Positions 34,566 through 41,757 of a stretch of 64,000 nt of DNA are shown one piece after another. The translations under genes were made by a program, and so were the position numbers. This DNA is from JAFMDF01 sp965277445. Its GTDB lineage: Bacteria > Bacteroidota > Bacteroidia > Chitinophagales > Saprospiraceae. The stretch spans positions 2,108,001-2,172,000 of the forward strand of contig CBDICY010000013.1 in the NCBI GenBank assembly GCA_965277445.1. Direction: 5' to 3'. The notes below the pieces were generated by a model. The model worked only from the letters and a program-made list of their open reading frames with translations. It searched no databases and was not told the DNA's origin. How positions within the stretch are numbered: the stretch's first letter is position 1; every line of letters starts with the position of its first letter.

Positions 34566-34988
34566 ATGGCTACGAATAGAACTTTTACGATGATTAAGCC
34601 TGATGCCGTTAAAGCTGGGCATACTGGTGCAATTTTGGCACAAATCAATAAGGCAGGTTTCAAAATTATTGCGATGAAATTAACTCATTTAACACCTAGT
34701 GTTGCGGGGAAATTTTATGCAGTTCACGCTGAGCGTCCATTTTATGGCGAATTAGTAGAATTCATGTCTAGTGGCCCGATTGTAGCGGCAATTTTAGAAA
34801 AAGAAAATGCAGTTGCAGATTTTAGAACATTAATCGGCGCAACCAACCCGTCAGAAGCAGCACCTGGTACCATTAGAGCATTATATGCAACTAGTATCGG
34901 TGAAAACGCAGTTCACGGAGCAGATTCTGATGAGAATGCAGCGATTGAAGGTAGTTTCCATTTCTCTGCTGATCAAATGGTAGGGTAG
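34566..34988 (+). CDS. ndk: Nucleoside diphosphate kinase
   Basis: Ndk transfers the terminal phosphate from ATP to other nucleoside diphosphates through a phospho-histidine. The 140-residue protein starts MATNRTFTMIKPDAV with the nucleotide-binding lysine, has HAERPFYGELVEFMSSGP, RTLIGATNPSEAAPGTIRA, and the catalytic GENAVHGADSDENA with the active histidine near residue 117. Length is normal for a bacterial enzyme. It stands alone and is followed by a very large palindrome. Confidence 0.97.
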   Translation: MATNRTFTMIKPDAVKAGHTGAILAQINKAGFKIIAMKLTHLTPSVAGKFYAVHAERPFYGELVEFMSSGPIVAAILEKENAVADFRTLIGATNPSEAAPGTIRALYATSIGENAVHGADSDENAAIEGSFHFSADQMVG

Positions 34989-35584
34989 TTAGGCTACTAA
35001 AAAGTATATACTTTGCATGGGATAAAAAAGTGATTACGTAATCGCTAAATTTATGATATGCGGCGTAATCTTGTGACTGTTAATTAGACACGACTTTTTG
35101 TCGATTTGGCAACTACAAGATTACAGCGCATATCATAAATTTGGCGGTTACGAATAAGCACTCAAAATCACTTTTTTATCCCGTTTAGCGTATATATGCT
35201 GAGCAGTCTGGTTTTTTAACTAGATTATTTAGCAAATGGTTTTAAAAATATTATATTCATAAATCCACTTAGTTTTTACAGGACAGCTTTATGAATTGTG
35301 ATTTATGATTTGCCGCTCTTTCGAAAATCAAGTGTACTTGCCTCTAGTTTCCAAGCAGTCGTCTCCCTACACATTAAAAATAACCCAGTATTTCCATTTT
35401 TTATGCGCTTACTTGGCGTTTTGTCGTTAATATTTTCATCTACAACTTGCCGAACGAGCCAATCAATCGCCCCAACCTGCAAAAAATCTTGGAGTCCTCT
35501 AAAAAAAATATTAACTTAGCCGAAAGTAATTGAATACTGCAAATTTGCTGTTAATCAATCTCAATTGATTAGACTAAAATACTT
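34989..35584. other. Intergenic region, about 600 bases, with a 164-base palindrome
   Basis: The left half is the palindrome at 35019-35182. The right half has a weak open frame (35403-35519, 38 codons, MRLLGVLSLIFSSTTC then RTSQSIAPTC) that could be a tiny lipoprotein or a remnant, but nothing else supports it. A short palindrome TAATCAAT/ATTGATTA (35552-35571) lies just before the zinc-ribbon gene. Confidence 0.5.
35019..35182. repeat. Long imperfect palindrome after ndk, 164 bases
   Basis: GGGATAAAAAAGTGATT (35019-35035) matches its partner at 35166-35182 without mismatch over 17 bp; AAATTTATGATATGCG matches over 16 bp and GTAATCTTGT over 10 bp. The right arm has about 13 extra bases. It begins 30 bases after the ndk stop. 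It resembles a non-autonomous element or a giant terminator hairpin, but no transposase-type ends or target duplication were found. Confidence 0.8.
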
Positions 35585-36451
35585 ATGAGAAATTGTCAAT
35601 TTTGTGATACCGAAATATTAGATGATGCTCGCTTTTGCCATCATTGTGGGGCTAAAGTGAAGGTTGCCAAAACAAGATCTACCGAAGCAACACCTGTATA
35701 CGAAGCTAAATATCCACTTGATTTTAGGAAAATAAAGGGATTGTCTAGCACCATCAAACAATATTTTATCCAAGCATTAGATCAACGGATTAAAGAGACA
35801 CAGAACCCTAAACGCAAAAAGGATTATATGAATCGACTGATGCAATCAGACTTTCAGCAGGTTTTTGATTTGCGAGCGGGTCAATTAGCAGAAGAAGCTT
35901 ATACCATCCACATTACCCAAAAACCGACCGTTCCACAAGAAATTGATCAATTATTAAATAAATCCTTTGATGGGTTATTAGACTATTTTATGGTCAAATA
36001 CTGTCAAGATATTAATGAGGTGAATATTCCTGACGAGGCTTTGAAATACGAGGGGCAAAAGAAAGTAGATTTTGATTTACAGAAAATGGTCGTTGATTTC
36101 TTAGATTTACAAAACGAAGAAGTTCAAATATATACAGATTTTATCAAAATGCCTTTGCGTAAATTGCAAAATGCGAGTCGTAATTTTTTATTTCCAGCCA
36201 AAGATGAGAAAGTATTATTAGTAGCGGATCAAACAGTTTTCGGCACTTGTCGAGAAGGATTTGCGCTAACTGAAGATGCCATTTATTGGAAAGCGCACTT
36301 TAAGGAAGCCCAAAAAGTATTTTACCACCAAATAGAATCCATCAAAAAAGAAAAAGATTGGTTATTAATCAACGGCATCTTTTTTAATGTGAATCAAAGT
36401 GTTAATGGTAAAATGGTCTTTTTACTGAATCGTTTGAAGACGATAGATTAA
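35585..36451 (+). CDS. Zinc-ribbon protein with C-terminal PH-like domain, unknown function
   Basis: The 288-residue protein opens with a zinc ribbon (CQFCDTEILDDARFCHHCG, residues 4-22). The middle (about 45-190) is helical and charged without a family I recognise. The C-terminal ~75 residues (EGFALTEDAIYWKAHFKEAQ, FYHQIESIKKEKDWLLING) resemble the bacterial PH/YokE-like fold, where a conserved tryptophan and alternating strands are typical. No signal peptide, so it is probably cytoplasmic. It may read stress or bind nucleic acid, but that is speculation. The start ATG is preceded by a short palindrome at 35552. Confidence 0.7.
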   Translation: MRNCQFCDTEILDDARFCHHCGAKVKVAKTRSTEATPVYEAKYPLDFRKIKGLSSTIKQYFIQALDQRIKETQNPKRKKDYMNRLMQSDFQQVFDLRAGQLAEEAYTIHITQKPTVPQEIDQLLNKSFDGLLDYFMVKYCQDINEVNIPDEALKYEGQKKVDFDLQKMVVDFLDLQNEEVQIYTDFIKMPLRKLQNASRNFLFPAKDEKVLLVADQTVFGTCREGFALTEDAIYWKAHFKEAQKVFYHQIESIKKEKDWLLINGIFFNVNQSVNGKMVFLLNRLKTID

Positions 36452-36916
36452 AAATTTGTTACTACTTGGCTAAGGATAACAGGCGAACGGCAAAGGGGTA
36501 ATTTTACTCTAAGAATAACTTTTTAAGGCAATTAAATCAAAATAAAAGGTTATTTTTATGGAATTTTGACCAATTAGCTCTTTGCCGAGTAATAACAAAA
36601 AAAATATCCTGACGAAAATAACAAGCCTTGAAACCAGAATAGGAATATGGCATAAAATTTGACTTATTGCGAATATAAGCTTACATTTGTTAAGCAAATA
36701 CATTTTCATCCTACCGATTTACATTCCATCAATTCCGATTTAAATATAGATAAACCATTGCAGCAGATGCTGTGATTATTAATTAATAATTAACGTTATT
36801 TTACCAGATTAGATTTTGATGCTATAAAGTTTTACAAATCGAATTTAGCTTTGATTTTGAAGCAAGAAGTACCCCAAATTTTAAAGTGACAAAGTAGCCT
36901 TAATATATTTGAGAAA
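36452..36916. other. Intergenic region, 465 bases, with a 100-base palindrome
   Basis: The left part holds the inverted repeat at 36488-36587. A TATATTTG at 36904-36911 is an exact -7 element but lacks a TTG at the right distance and ends only five bases before the next ATG. No gene is seen. Confidence 0.5.
36488..36587. repeat. Imperfect palindrome, 100 bases
   Basis: CGGCAAAG (36488-36495) and CTTTGCCG (36580-36587) form the base; inside, AAGAATAACTTTTT (36511-36524) faces AAAAGGTTATTTTT (36544-36557). It lies about 35 bases after the zinc-ribbon gene. Confidence 0.6.
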
Positions 36917-38467
36917 ATGAAATTTATGCCTCTTTTTACCAATGATGCTGACCTTTCCTGTAGAAAGGACTTGCGCACCACAACAACTACTGACCTAAGT
37001 TTTAAAACGAAAAAATCACCTTACTTTTCAGCTACTTTACCAACTGATTTTAGCTATTTTGATTTCCGAAGTATTATTACCTCGGTATTAATTTGGTATT
37101 CAAAGAGAATAACAAAATTGTTCCAATTGCTGCTACTACTGGTCGTGATAAGCCTACCGACTACCCAAAGTTGGACCCAAGCTTACTCGCAAATAGGAGC
37201 AGATATTGATGGCGAAGTGGCTGAAGATCTATCAGGTAGATCGGTATCGCTGTCCTCTGATGGGACTATCGTGGCTATTGGGGCTCCTGAAAATTCCGAG
37301 AATGGAAAAAATAGGGGGCATGTGCGGGTATATGAATTGGTGGGAGGCGCATGGGTGCAAAAAGGAGCAGATATTGATGGCGAAGCGGCTTTTGACCGAT
37401 TAGGCACTTCTGTATCGTTGTCCTCTGATGGGACTATCGTGGCTATTGGGGCTATTGGAAATGACGCAAGTGGAAATTTTGCTGGTCACGTGCGCGTATA
37501 TGAATTTGTGGGAGGCGCATGGGTGCAAAAAGGAGTAGATATTGATGCCGAAGCGGGTGGTGACCGGTTCGGTAAATCGGTATCGCTGTCCTCTGATGGG
37601 ACTATCGTGGCTATTGGGGCTGAAGGAAATGACGATAATGGAAATTTTGCTGGTCATGTGCGGGTATATGAATTTGTAGGAGGTGCATGGGTGCAAAAAG
37701 GAATAGATATTGATGGAGAATCGGCTGGGGATGGATCGGGATTTTCCGTATCGCTGTCCTCGGATGGAACTATCGTGGCTATTGGGGCTCCTGAAAATGA
37801 CGGGACTGGGAATAATGCTGGTCATGTGCGGGTATATGAATTTGTGGGAGGTGCTTGGGTACAAAAAGGAGCAGATATTGATGGCGAAGCGGCTGGGGAT
37901 GAATCTGGCATATCTGTATCGCTGTCCTCTGATGGAACTACCGTGGCTATTGGGGCTCATTTAAATGATGAGATTGGAAATAGTGCTGGTCATGTGCGCC
38001 TATATGAATTTGTGGGAGGTGCATGGGTGCAAAAAGGAGCAGATATTGATGGCGAAGCGGCTGGGGACGAATCTGGCTTTTCCGTATCGCTGTCCTCAGA
38101 CGGGGCTATCGTGGCTATTGGGGCTATTAAAAATGACGGGAATGGAAATAATGTTGGTCACATGCGCTTATATGAATTTGTAGGAGGTGCATGGGTGCAA
38201 AAAGGAGCAGATATTGATGGCGAAGCGGCTGGGGACGAATCTGGCTTTTCCGTATCGCTGTCCTCGGACGGAACTATCGTGGCTATTGGAGCTCATGAAA
38301 ATGATGGGAATGGAAGTAATGCTGGTCATGTAAGGGTATTTACCTCTGCCTCTACTGTGGTTACCAATATACCAATTCCTACTATAAGCGAATGGGGGCT
38401 ATTGATTCTTGGTTTATTGGTATTGAACATGAGTGTGTTCTTTGTGCAACGTAGGGAATTGATCTAA
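36917..38467 (+). CDS. Seven-repeat FG-GAP-like beta-propeller protein with IPTL-CTERM sorting signal
   Basis: The 516-residue protein has a hydrophobic segment (about 69-85, FQLLLLLVVISLPTTQS) preceded by about 65 atypical residues, so the true start may lie further in than ATG 36917; no ATG is available there, only non-ATG codons. From residue 94 there are seven tandem copies of 56 residues (168 bases) of the form 'GADIDGEAAGD.SG.SVSLSSDGT.VAIGA..ND..GN.AGHVRVYEFVGGAWVQK'; the last copy is shortened. Seven blades suggest a closed beta-propeller. The tail PIPTISEWGLLILGLLVLN then basic RR matches the IPTL-CTERM signal (PTxSEW, helix, basic end), a surface-sorting tag known from other phyla. 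An IS lies 40 bases downstream. Confidence 0.8.
   Translation: MKFMPLFTNDADLSCRKDLRTTTTTDLSFKTKKSPYFSATLPTDFSYFDFRSIITSVLIWYSKRITKLFQLLLLLVVISLPTTQSWTQAYSQIGADIDGEVAEDLSGRSVSLSSDGTIVAIGAPENSENGKNRGHVRVYELVGGAWVQKGADIDGEAAFDRLGTSVSLSSDGTIVAIGAIGNDASGNFAGHVRVYEFVGGAWVQKGVDIDAEAGGDRFGKSVSLSSDGTIVAIGAEGNDDNGNFAGHVRVYEFVGGAWVQKGIDIDGESAGDGSGFSVSLSSDGTIVAIGAPENDGTGNNAGHVRVYEFVGGAWVQKGADIDGEAAGDESGISVSLSSDGTTVAIGAHLNDEIGNSAGHVRLYEFVGGAWVQKGADIDGEAAGDESGFSVSLSSDGAIVAIGAIKNDGNGNNVGHMRLYEFVGGAWVQKGADIDGEAAGDESGFSVSLSSDGTIVAIGAHENDGNGSNAGHVRVFTSASTVVTNIPIPTISEWGLLILGLLVLNMSVFFVQRRELI
37196..38371 (+). repeat. Seven tandem 168-base repeats inside the propeller gene
   Basis: Units start at 37196, 37364, 37532, 37700, 37868, 38036 and 38204 with exact 168-base spacing. 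Blocks such as GGGAGGTGCATGGGTGCAAA and TCGCTGTCCTC recur almost unchanged, while the loop after IGA varies. Confidence 0.9.
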
Positions 38468-38499
38468 TAGACCAAGGGATTGGTTAGATAATGTTTGAC

Positions 38500-38507
38500 T
38501 ATTTTTT
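38500..38507. repeat. Target duplication, left copy
   Basis: TATTTTTT directly before the left end of the IS, identical to 40121-40128. Confidence 0.85.
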
Positions 38508-40120
38508 GAGACTGTTAAATAAAGTGTGTCAGTAGTAAATTTCAAAAAAAAGTAGAAATTTGCTAAAAAGACAAAACAGATGACGTTAAAAAAGAAGACT
38601 CAGAAAAAGAATCGTTACGAAGAATTGAGCGATTTTGAAAAAGATGCAGTTGAGCAGTTGCGAAATGGCGAGCAGTTAGGAGGCAAAGATGGTATTCTAG
38701 CACCGCTGATTAAAAGAATAGTAGAAGCGAGTTTGGAAGGGGAATTAAATGCTCATTTATATGAAGAAAAAGCTGCAGGCAATACCAATCGGAGGAATGG
38801 AAAAACGAACAAAACAGTAAAGACCGATTACGGTCAATTTGAACTGGAAACGAGCCGAGATAGAACTGGTAGTTTTGAACCAGAATTATTACCCAAACGG
38901 CAAACATTTTTAGGCAAAGGTCTAGATGATAAAATCATATCTATGTACGCCAAAGGGATGAGCTATGGCGATATAAGTGAACACTTAGAAGATCTTTATG
39001 GCTTGGAAATATCCAAGGGTAAAATGACTGCAATTACGGATCAAGTTTTGCCAGAAATGCAAGCCTGGCGTAGTCGTTCTTTGGAGGCAGTTTATCCTAT
39101 CATTTGGATGGATTGTATTCATTATAAAATAAGAGAAGATGGTAGGACAGTTAGCCGTTCGATATATGTGATTTTAGGAGTCAGTTGTTCTGGACAAAAA
39201 GATCTTTTAGGTTTGTATGCTTCAGAAAATGAAGGGGCGCATTTTTGGCTTGGTGTGCTGTCAGATTTGCAAAACAGAGGCGTAAAAGACATACTAATAG
39301 CTTGTATTGACAACTTGACGGGCTTTGTAGAGGCAATTCATAGCACTTTTCCAAAAACAGAAGTTCAATTGTGCATTGTCCATCAAATCAGGAATAGCTT
39401 AAAATATGTGGCAAGTAAAGATCAAAAATCTTTCTTGAGAGACTTGAAAAAAGTATATCGAGCAAGTACTAAAGATGCAGCGGAAGGAATGCTAGATGAA
39501 CTGGAGAAAAAATGGGGAGAGAAGTATCCAATTGTGCTTTTGAGTTGGCGAAATAATTGGGAAGAATTAAGTCAATATTTCAAGTATCCACCAGATATTC
39601 GCCGAATCATTTATACAACCAATACGGTAGAAGGATTTAATCGACAACTTCGTAAAGTTACTAAATCTAAAGGCGTATTTCCTAACGAACAGGCATTACT
39701 AAAAATGATATTTTTAGCTTCAAGGGATATTCAAAAAAAATGGACAACTTCTATTTCTAATTGGGCCTTATCTGCTCAACAGTTAGCCATTTATTTTGAG
39801 GATAGAATGAAGCTTGATTTAAATATTGGTTAAGCTAGACAGACGCTCTAACATAGGTTTTTTTAGGCATTGGCTAACACGCATATTTAGCCCCATTGAG
39901 TATGCCTAAAATGACAAAACCAACCATCATTTCTGACAGTTGGCTTTGATTTGACTTATGCTAGTCAGCACAGGTTATTCCTCGTATGGTTGCTCCTCAG
40001 CATCGCCATACTCCGCTTCGCCTGATGAGGTAAAGTTAGGATTCTAAAATCTGAAAATTGCTGATTTGATATATTTTTAAACTATTTTTTAATTTTTGAC
40101 ACAGTTTATTAAACAAACCC
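38508..40120 (+). mobile_element. Complete IS256-family insertion sequence
   Basis: The element is 1613 bases long and carries one transposase gene. The 24-base terminal inverted repeats (38508-38531 and 40097-40120) match at 19 positions; the inner part shared by both is TGTGTCA. It is flanked on both sides by TATTTTTT (38500-38507 and 40121-40128), an 8-bp target duplication typical for this family. The ~285 bases after the transposase stop are non-coding and include the hairpin TTTTAGGCAT (39861-39870)/ATGCCTAAAA (39902-39911). The ends and duplication look intact, so it may be active. Confidence 0.93.
38580..39833 (+). CDS. IS256-family (Mutator-type) transposase
   Basis: The 417-residue protein has the Transposase_mut pattern: LIKRIVEASLEGELNAHL, NRRNGKTNKTVKTDYG, DRTGSFEPELLPKRQ (about 95-108), then the DDE core with IWMDCIHYKIRE (first Asp, about 177), LIACIDNLTGFVEAI (second Asp, about 240), CIVHQIRNSLKYV and TTNTVEGFNRQLRK (Glu, about 347). 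All three acidic residues are present and the length is full. It fills the left part of the IS, starting 49 bases inside the left inverted repeat. Confidence 0.96.
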   Translation: MTLKKKTQKKNRYEELSDFEKDAVEQLRNGEQLGGKDGILAPLIKRIVEASLEGELNAHLYEEKAAGNTNRRNGKTNKTVKTDYGQFELETSRDRTGSFEPELLPKRQTFLGKGLDDKIISMYAKGMSYGDISEHLEDLYGLEISKGKMTAITDQVLPEMQAWRSRSLEAVYPIIWMDCIHYKIREDGRTVSRSIYVILGVSCSGQKDLLGLYASENEGAHFWLGVLSDLQNRGVKDILIACIDNLTGFVEAIHSTFPKTEVQLCIVHQIRNSLKYVASKDQKSFLRDLKKVYRASTKDAAEGMLDELEKKWGEKYPIVLLSWRNNWEELSQYFKYPPDIRRIIYTTNTVEGFNRQLRKVTKSKGVFPNEQALLKMIFLASRDIQKKWTTSISNWALSAQQLAIYFEDRMKLDLNIG

Positions 40121-40128
40121 TATTTTTT
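40121..40128. repeat. Target duplication, right copy
   Basis: TATTTTTT directly after the right end of the IS. Confidence 0.85.
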
Positions 40129-40131
40129 TCT

Positions 40132-40191
40132 TCGTGCTGTAGATACGTAAGACACTTATATAATATATTACCTTACGTACCTACGGCACGA
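40132..40191. repeat. GTGCCGTAGG palindrome, copy 1
   Basis: TCGTGCTGTAGATACGTAAG (40132-40151) pairs with CTTACGTACCTACGGCACGA (40172-40191) at 18 of 20 positions with a 20-base AT loop. It begins four bases after the right target duplication of the IS. Confidence 0.85.
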
Positions 40192-40382
40192 GAATTAGAA
40201 ATATTGATCCTATTCACCTGTTACCTATCTACGGTACAAGAATTGGGAAATGTCTACCTGCTTTATTGCTTTGCTACTCATCTCTGCCTCCTGGAAGGCA
40301 GGATTAGTCCCGCTGGGACTTTAGGCAAAACCTAATCTTACTCAATTAAGCCAACAATTTTTAATATTTAAGTACCAATAAT

Positions 40383-40430
40383 TTTCATCATTCGCAATTC
40401 ATCGTTTATCGTTCATCATTCATCATTTAA
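40383..40430. repeat. Word repeat (TTCATC family), copy 2
   Basis: TTCATCATTCGCAATTCATC, then GTTTATCGTTCATCATTC and ATCATTT immediately after the DUF481 stop (40432). A complementary fragment, AAATGAACGATAAAATT, lies upstream of the same gene at 41236-41252. Confidence 0.6.
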
Positions 40431-40431
40431 A

Positions 40432-41190
40432 TTAAAACCGATACCGTAGACTATTCAAAAAGCGATAAATAGTTTTTGGTGCGCCGACGGCTGCTCGGCT
40501 ATCATAAATAATTGAAAAAGTAGTTTTAAAATCCAAACGTTTGGAAAAAGAAAAGATAACAGCGGTTTGGGAAGATAATCGGTAATCTTTAGGGTTGGTA
40601 AATAAAGGTTGGTAATAACTGGTAGAAGCTATTTTAATGTTGGATTGTGGCTGCCAAGATAAGGCGAAATAGGTACTTAAGCGGTGATTATTATGCTTGA
40701 TATCCGCTTCTGATTCCTCTTCAAACTCATACATATAACTGGTGCCTAGATAAGCTTTATCTTTCTCTTTTTGAAAAATTCGGTATCTGAAACCCGTACC
40801 TGCCAACGCACGAATGGCTATATTGGCTCGTTCATTATATTGTACTTGCCCAAATAACTCGAAAGTCAACCAGTCTTTTATTTTTGAATTATACCTCAAA
40901 TGTTGAAAACCTTCATTGACAAAATTCTGATCCCCTGCTTTGACAAAATTAAAGTTGGTTAGGCTAAGCAAGGTTTTGTCGTAGTAAACAAATTCTATTT
41001 GTGCCTTGCCATTTAAAGAAAATACTTCTTGCTTATTCTTGGTCAAATTGGCTCCAAGTTCTATTTGTTCTACCCATTGGATACTATCTGTAAATTGGCT
41101 TCGTTTGTCCTCTACGTTAACAATTTGGGCTACTGCTTGCTGGCTCGATAACCATAATAATAGGAACAAAATTTTTTGGGGAATAGTCAT
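40432..41190 (-). CDS. DUF481-family outer-membrane beta-barrel protein
   Basis: The 252-residue protein has a signal peptide (1-21, ending AVAQ) and repeated amphipathic strands with aromatic ends, finishing FLNSLRYRF with the C-terminal phenylalanine of outer-membrane barrels. The stretch NLTKNKQEVFSLNGKAQIEF and WLTFELFGQVQYNERANI match the DUF481 (YdiY-like) pattern. Function of the family is unknown. It is a single gene bracketed by GTGCCGTAGG palindromes on both sides. Confidence 0.85.
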   Translation of the reverse strand: MTIPQKILFLLLWLSSQQAVAQIVNVEDKRSQFTDSIQWVEQIELGANLTKNKQEVFSLNGKAQIEFVYYDKTLLSLTNFNFVKAGDQNFVNEGFQHLRYNSKIKDWLTFELFGQVQYNERANIAIRALAGTGFRYRIFQKEKDKAYLGTSYMYEFEEESEADIKHNNHRLSTYFALSWQPQSNIKIASTSYYQPLFTNPKDYRLSSQTAVIFSFSKRLDFKTTFSIIYDSRAAVGAPKTIYRFLNSLRYRF

Positions 41191-41258
41191 ATGTGATTAG
41201 TTTATGCTATACTAGGCAGGAGGGATTGGTTCTATAAATGAACGATAAAATTTTAATT

Positions 41259-41299
41259 TCAACCTCAACCTCAATTTCAACCTCAATCTCAATCTCAAT
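41259..41299. repeat. Short tandem repeat AACCTCA / AATCTCA
   Basis: About six consecutive copies of a 6-7 base unit (CAACCTCAACCTCAATTTCA and onward to CTCAATCTCAATCTCAATA). No matching second arm is evident. Confidence 0.7.
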
Positions 41300-41481
41300 A
41301 GCAAAATTGCCATAAATGCTAAACCTTCGATGATTTTTCAAAGATTCTGGGGCAAATTGAAGTTAAAAAATTAGAACCAATCACTCCCCTAGATATTAGG
41401 TGTTTAATTGGGATATGTTCCAACGTGCCGTAGGTAACGAAAGGTAGGTAGCAAAAGAATTGTGGCAATATCTCCAAATGC

Positions 41482-41542
41482 TCGTGCCGTAGGTACGTAA
41501 GATAAATTTATAGCAAATTTTTTTTATGCACCTATGGCACGA
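41482..41542. repeat. GTGCCGTAGG palindrome, copy 2
   Basis: TCGTGCCGTAGGTACGTAAG (41482-41501) faces TGCACCTATGGCACGA (41527-41542). The left arm differs from copy 1 at only two positions. Confidence 0.85.
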
Positions 41543-41645
41543 AAAAAAGAAAAATCTTCAAAGATTATCCAATCTACCCATACCTGATATCAACTCCTAG
41601 ATTGAATTATTTCCAATAGTTTCCTCAACCAATACTCCAAAAACG

Positions 41646-41691
41646 AAAAAAGGTTTTAGAAAGTGCAAAATACACTTCCTAAAACCTTTTT
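41646..41691 (-). terminator. Terminator of the peptidoglycan-binding repeat gene
   Basis: AAAAAGGTTTTAGAAAGTG (from 41646) pairs with CACTTCCTAAAACCTTTTT (to 41691) with one mismatch and a 7-base loop; a T run follows on either strand. Confidence 0.85.
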
Positions 41692-41757
41692 AATTACTTG
41701 TAAAATGATGATTTGCGCAACTAGTTACTAATTAACCAATCACTAATCACCAGACAA

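Larger units (their letters stand above)
39834..40431. other. Non-coding stretch: IS tail, GTGCCGTAGG palindromes and TTCATC words
   Basis: After the transposase stop comes the IS 3' tail (to 40120), then the palindrome at 40132-40191, a degenerate further copy (ACCTATCTACGGTACAAGAA, from 40223) and the TTCATC words at 40383-40430. I see no gene here. Confidence 0.65.
41191..41757. other. Intergenic region, 567 bases, filled with repeats
   Basis: In order: TTCATC-family fragment (41236), AACCTCA/AATCTCA micro-repeat (41259-41299), partial GTGCCGTAGGTAACG (41426-41440), the second full GTGCCGTAGG palindrome (41482-41542) and the terminator of the next gene (41646-41691). No gene. Confidence 0.7.

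Noticed and set aside
35298..35519. 73-codon plus-strand frame with a lipoprotein-like internal stretch from 35403
   Set aside because: The first half has no protein-like pattern and there is no promoter or homology I recognise; kept only as a remark in the gap entry.
37400..37960. A 186-codon minus-strand frame inside the seven-repeat gene
   Set aside because: It is the antisense of the 168-base repeats; its periodic composition follows from the sense repeats, and it has no domain or start context.
41254..41300. CRISPR-like short repeats
   Set aside because: Units of 6-7 bases in direct contact, no spacers and no cas genes anywhere in the window.
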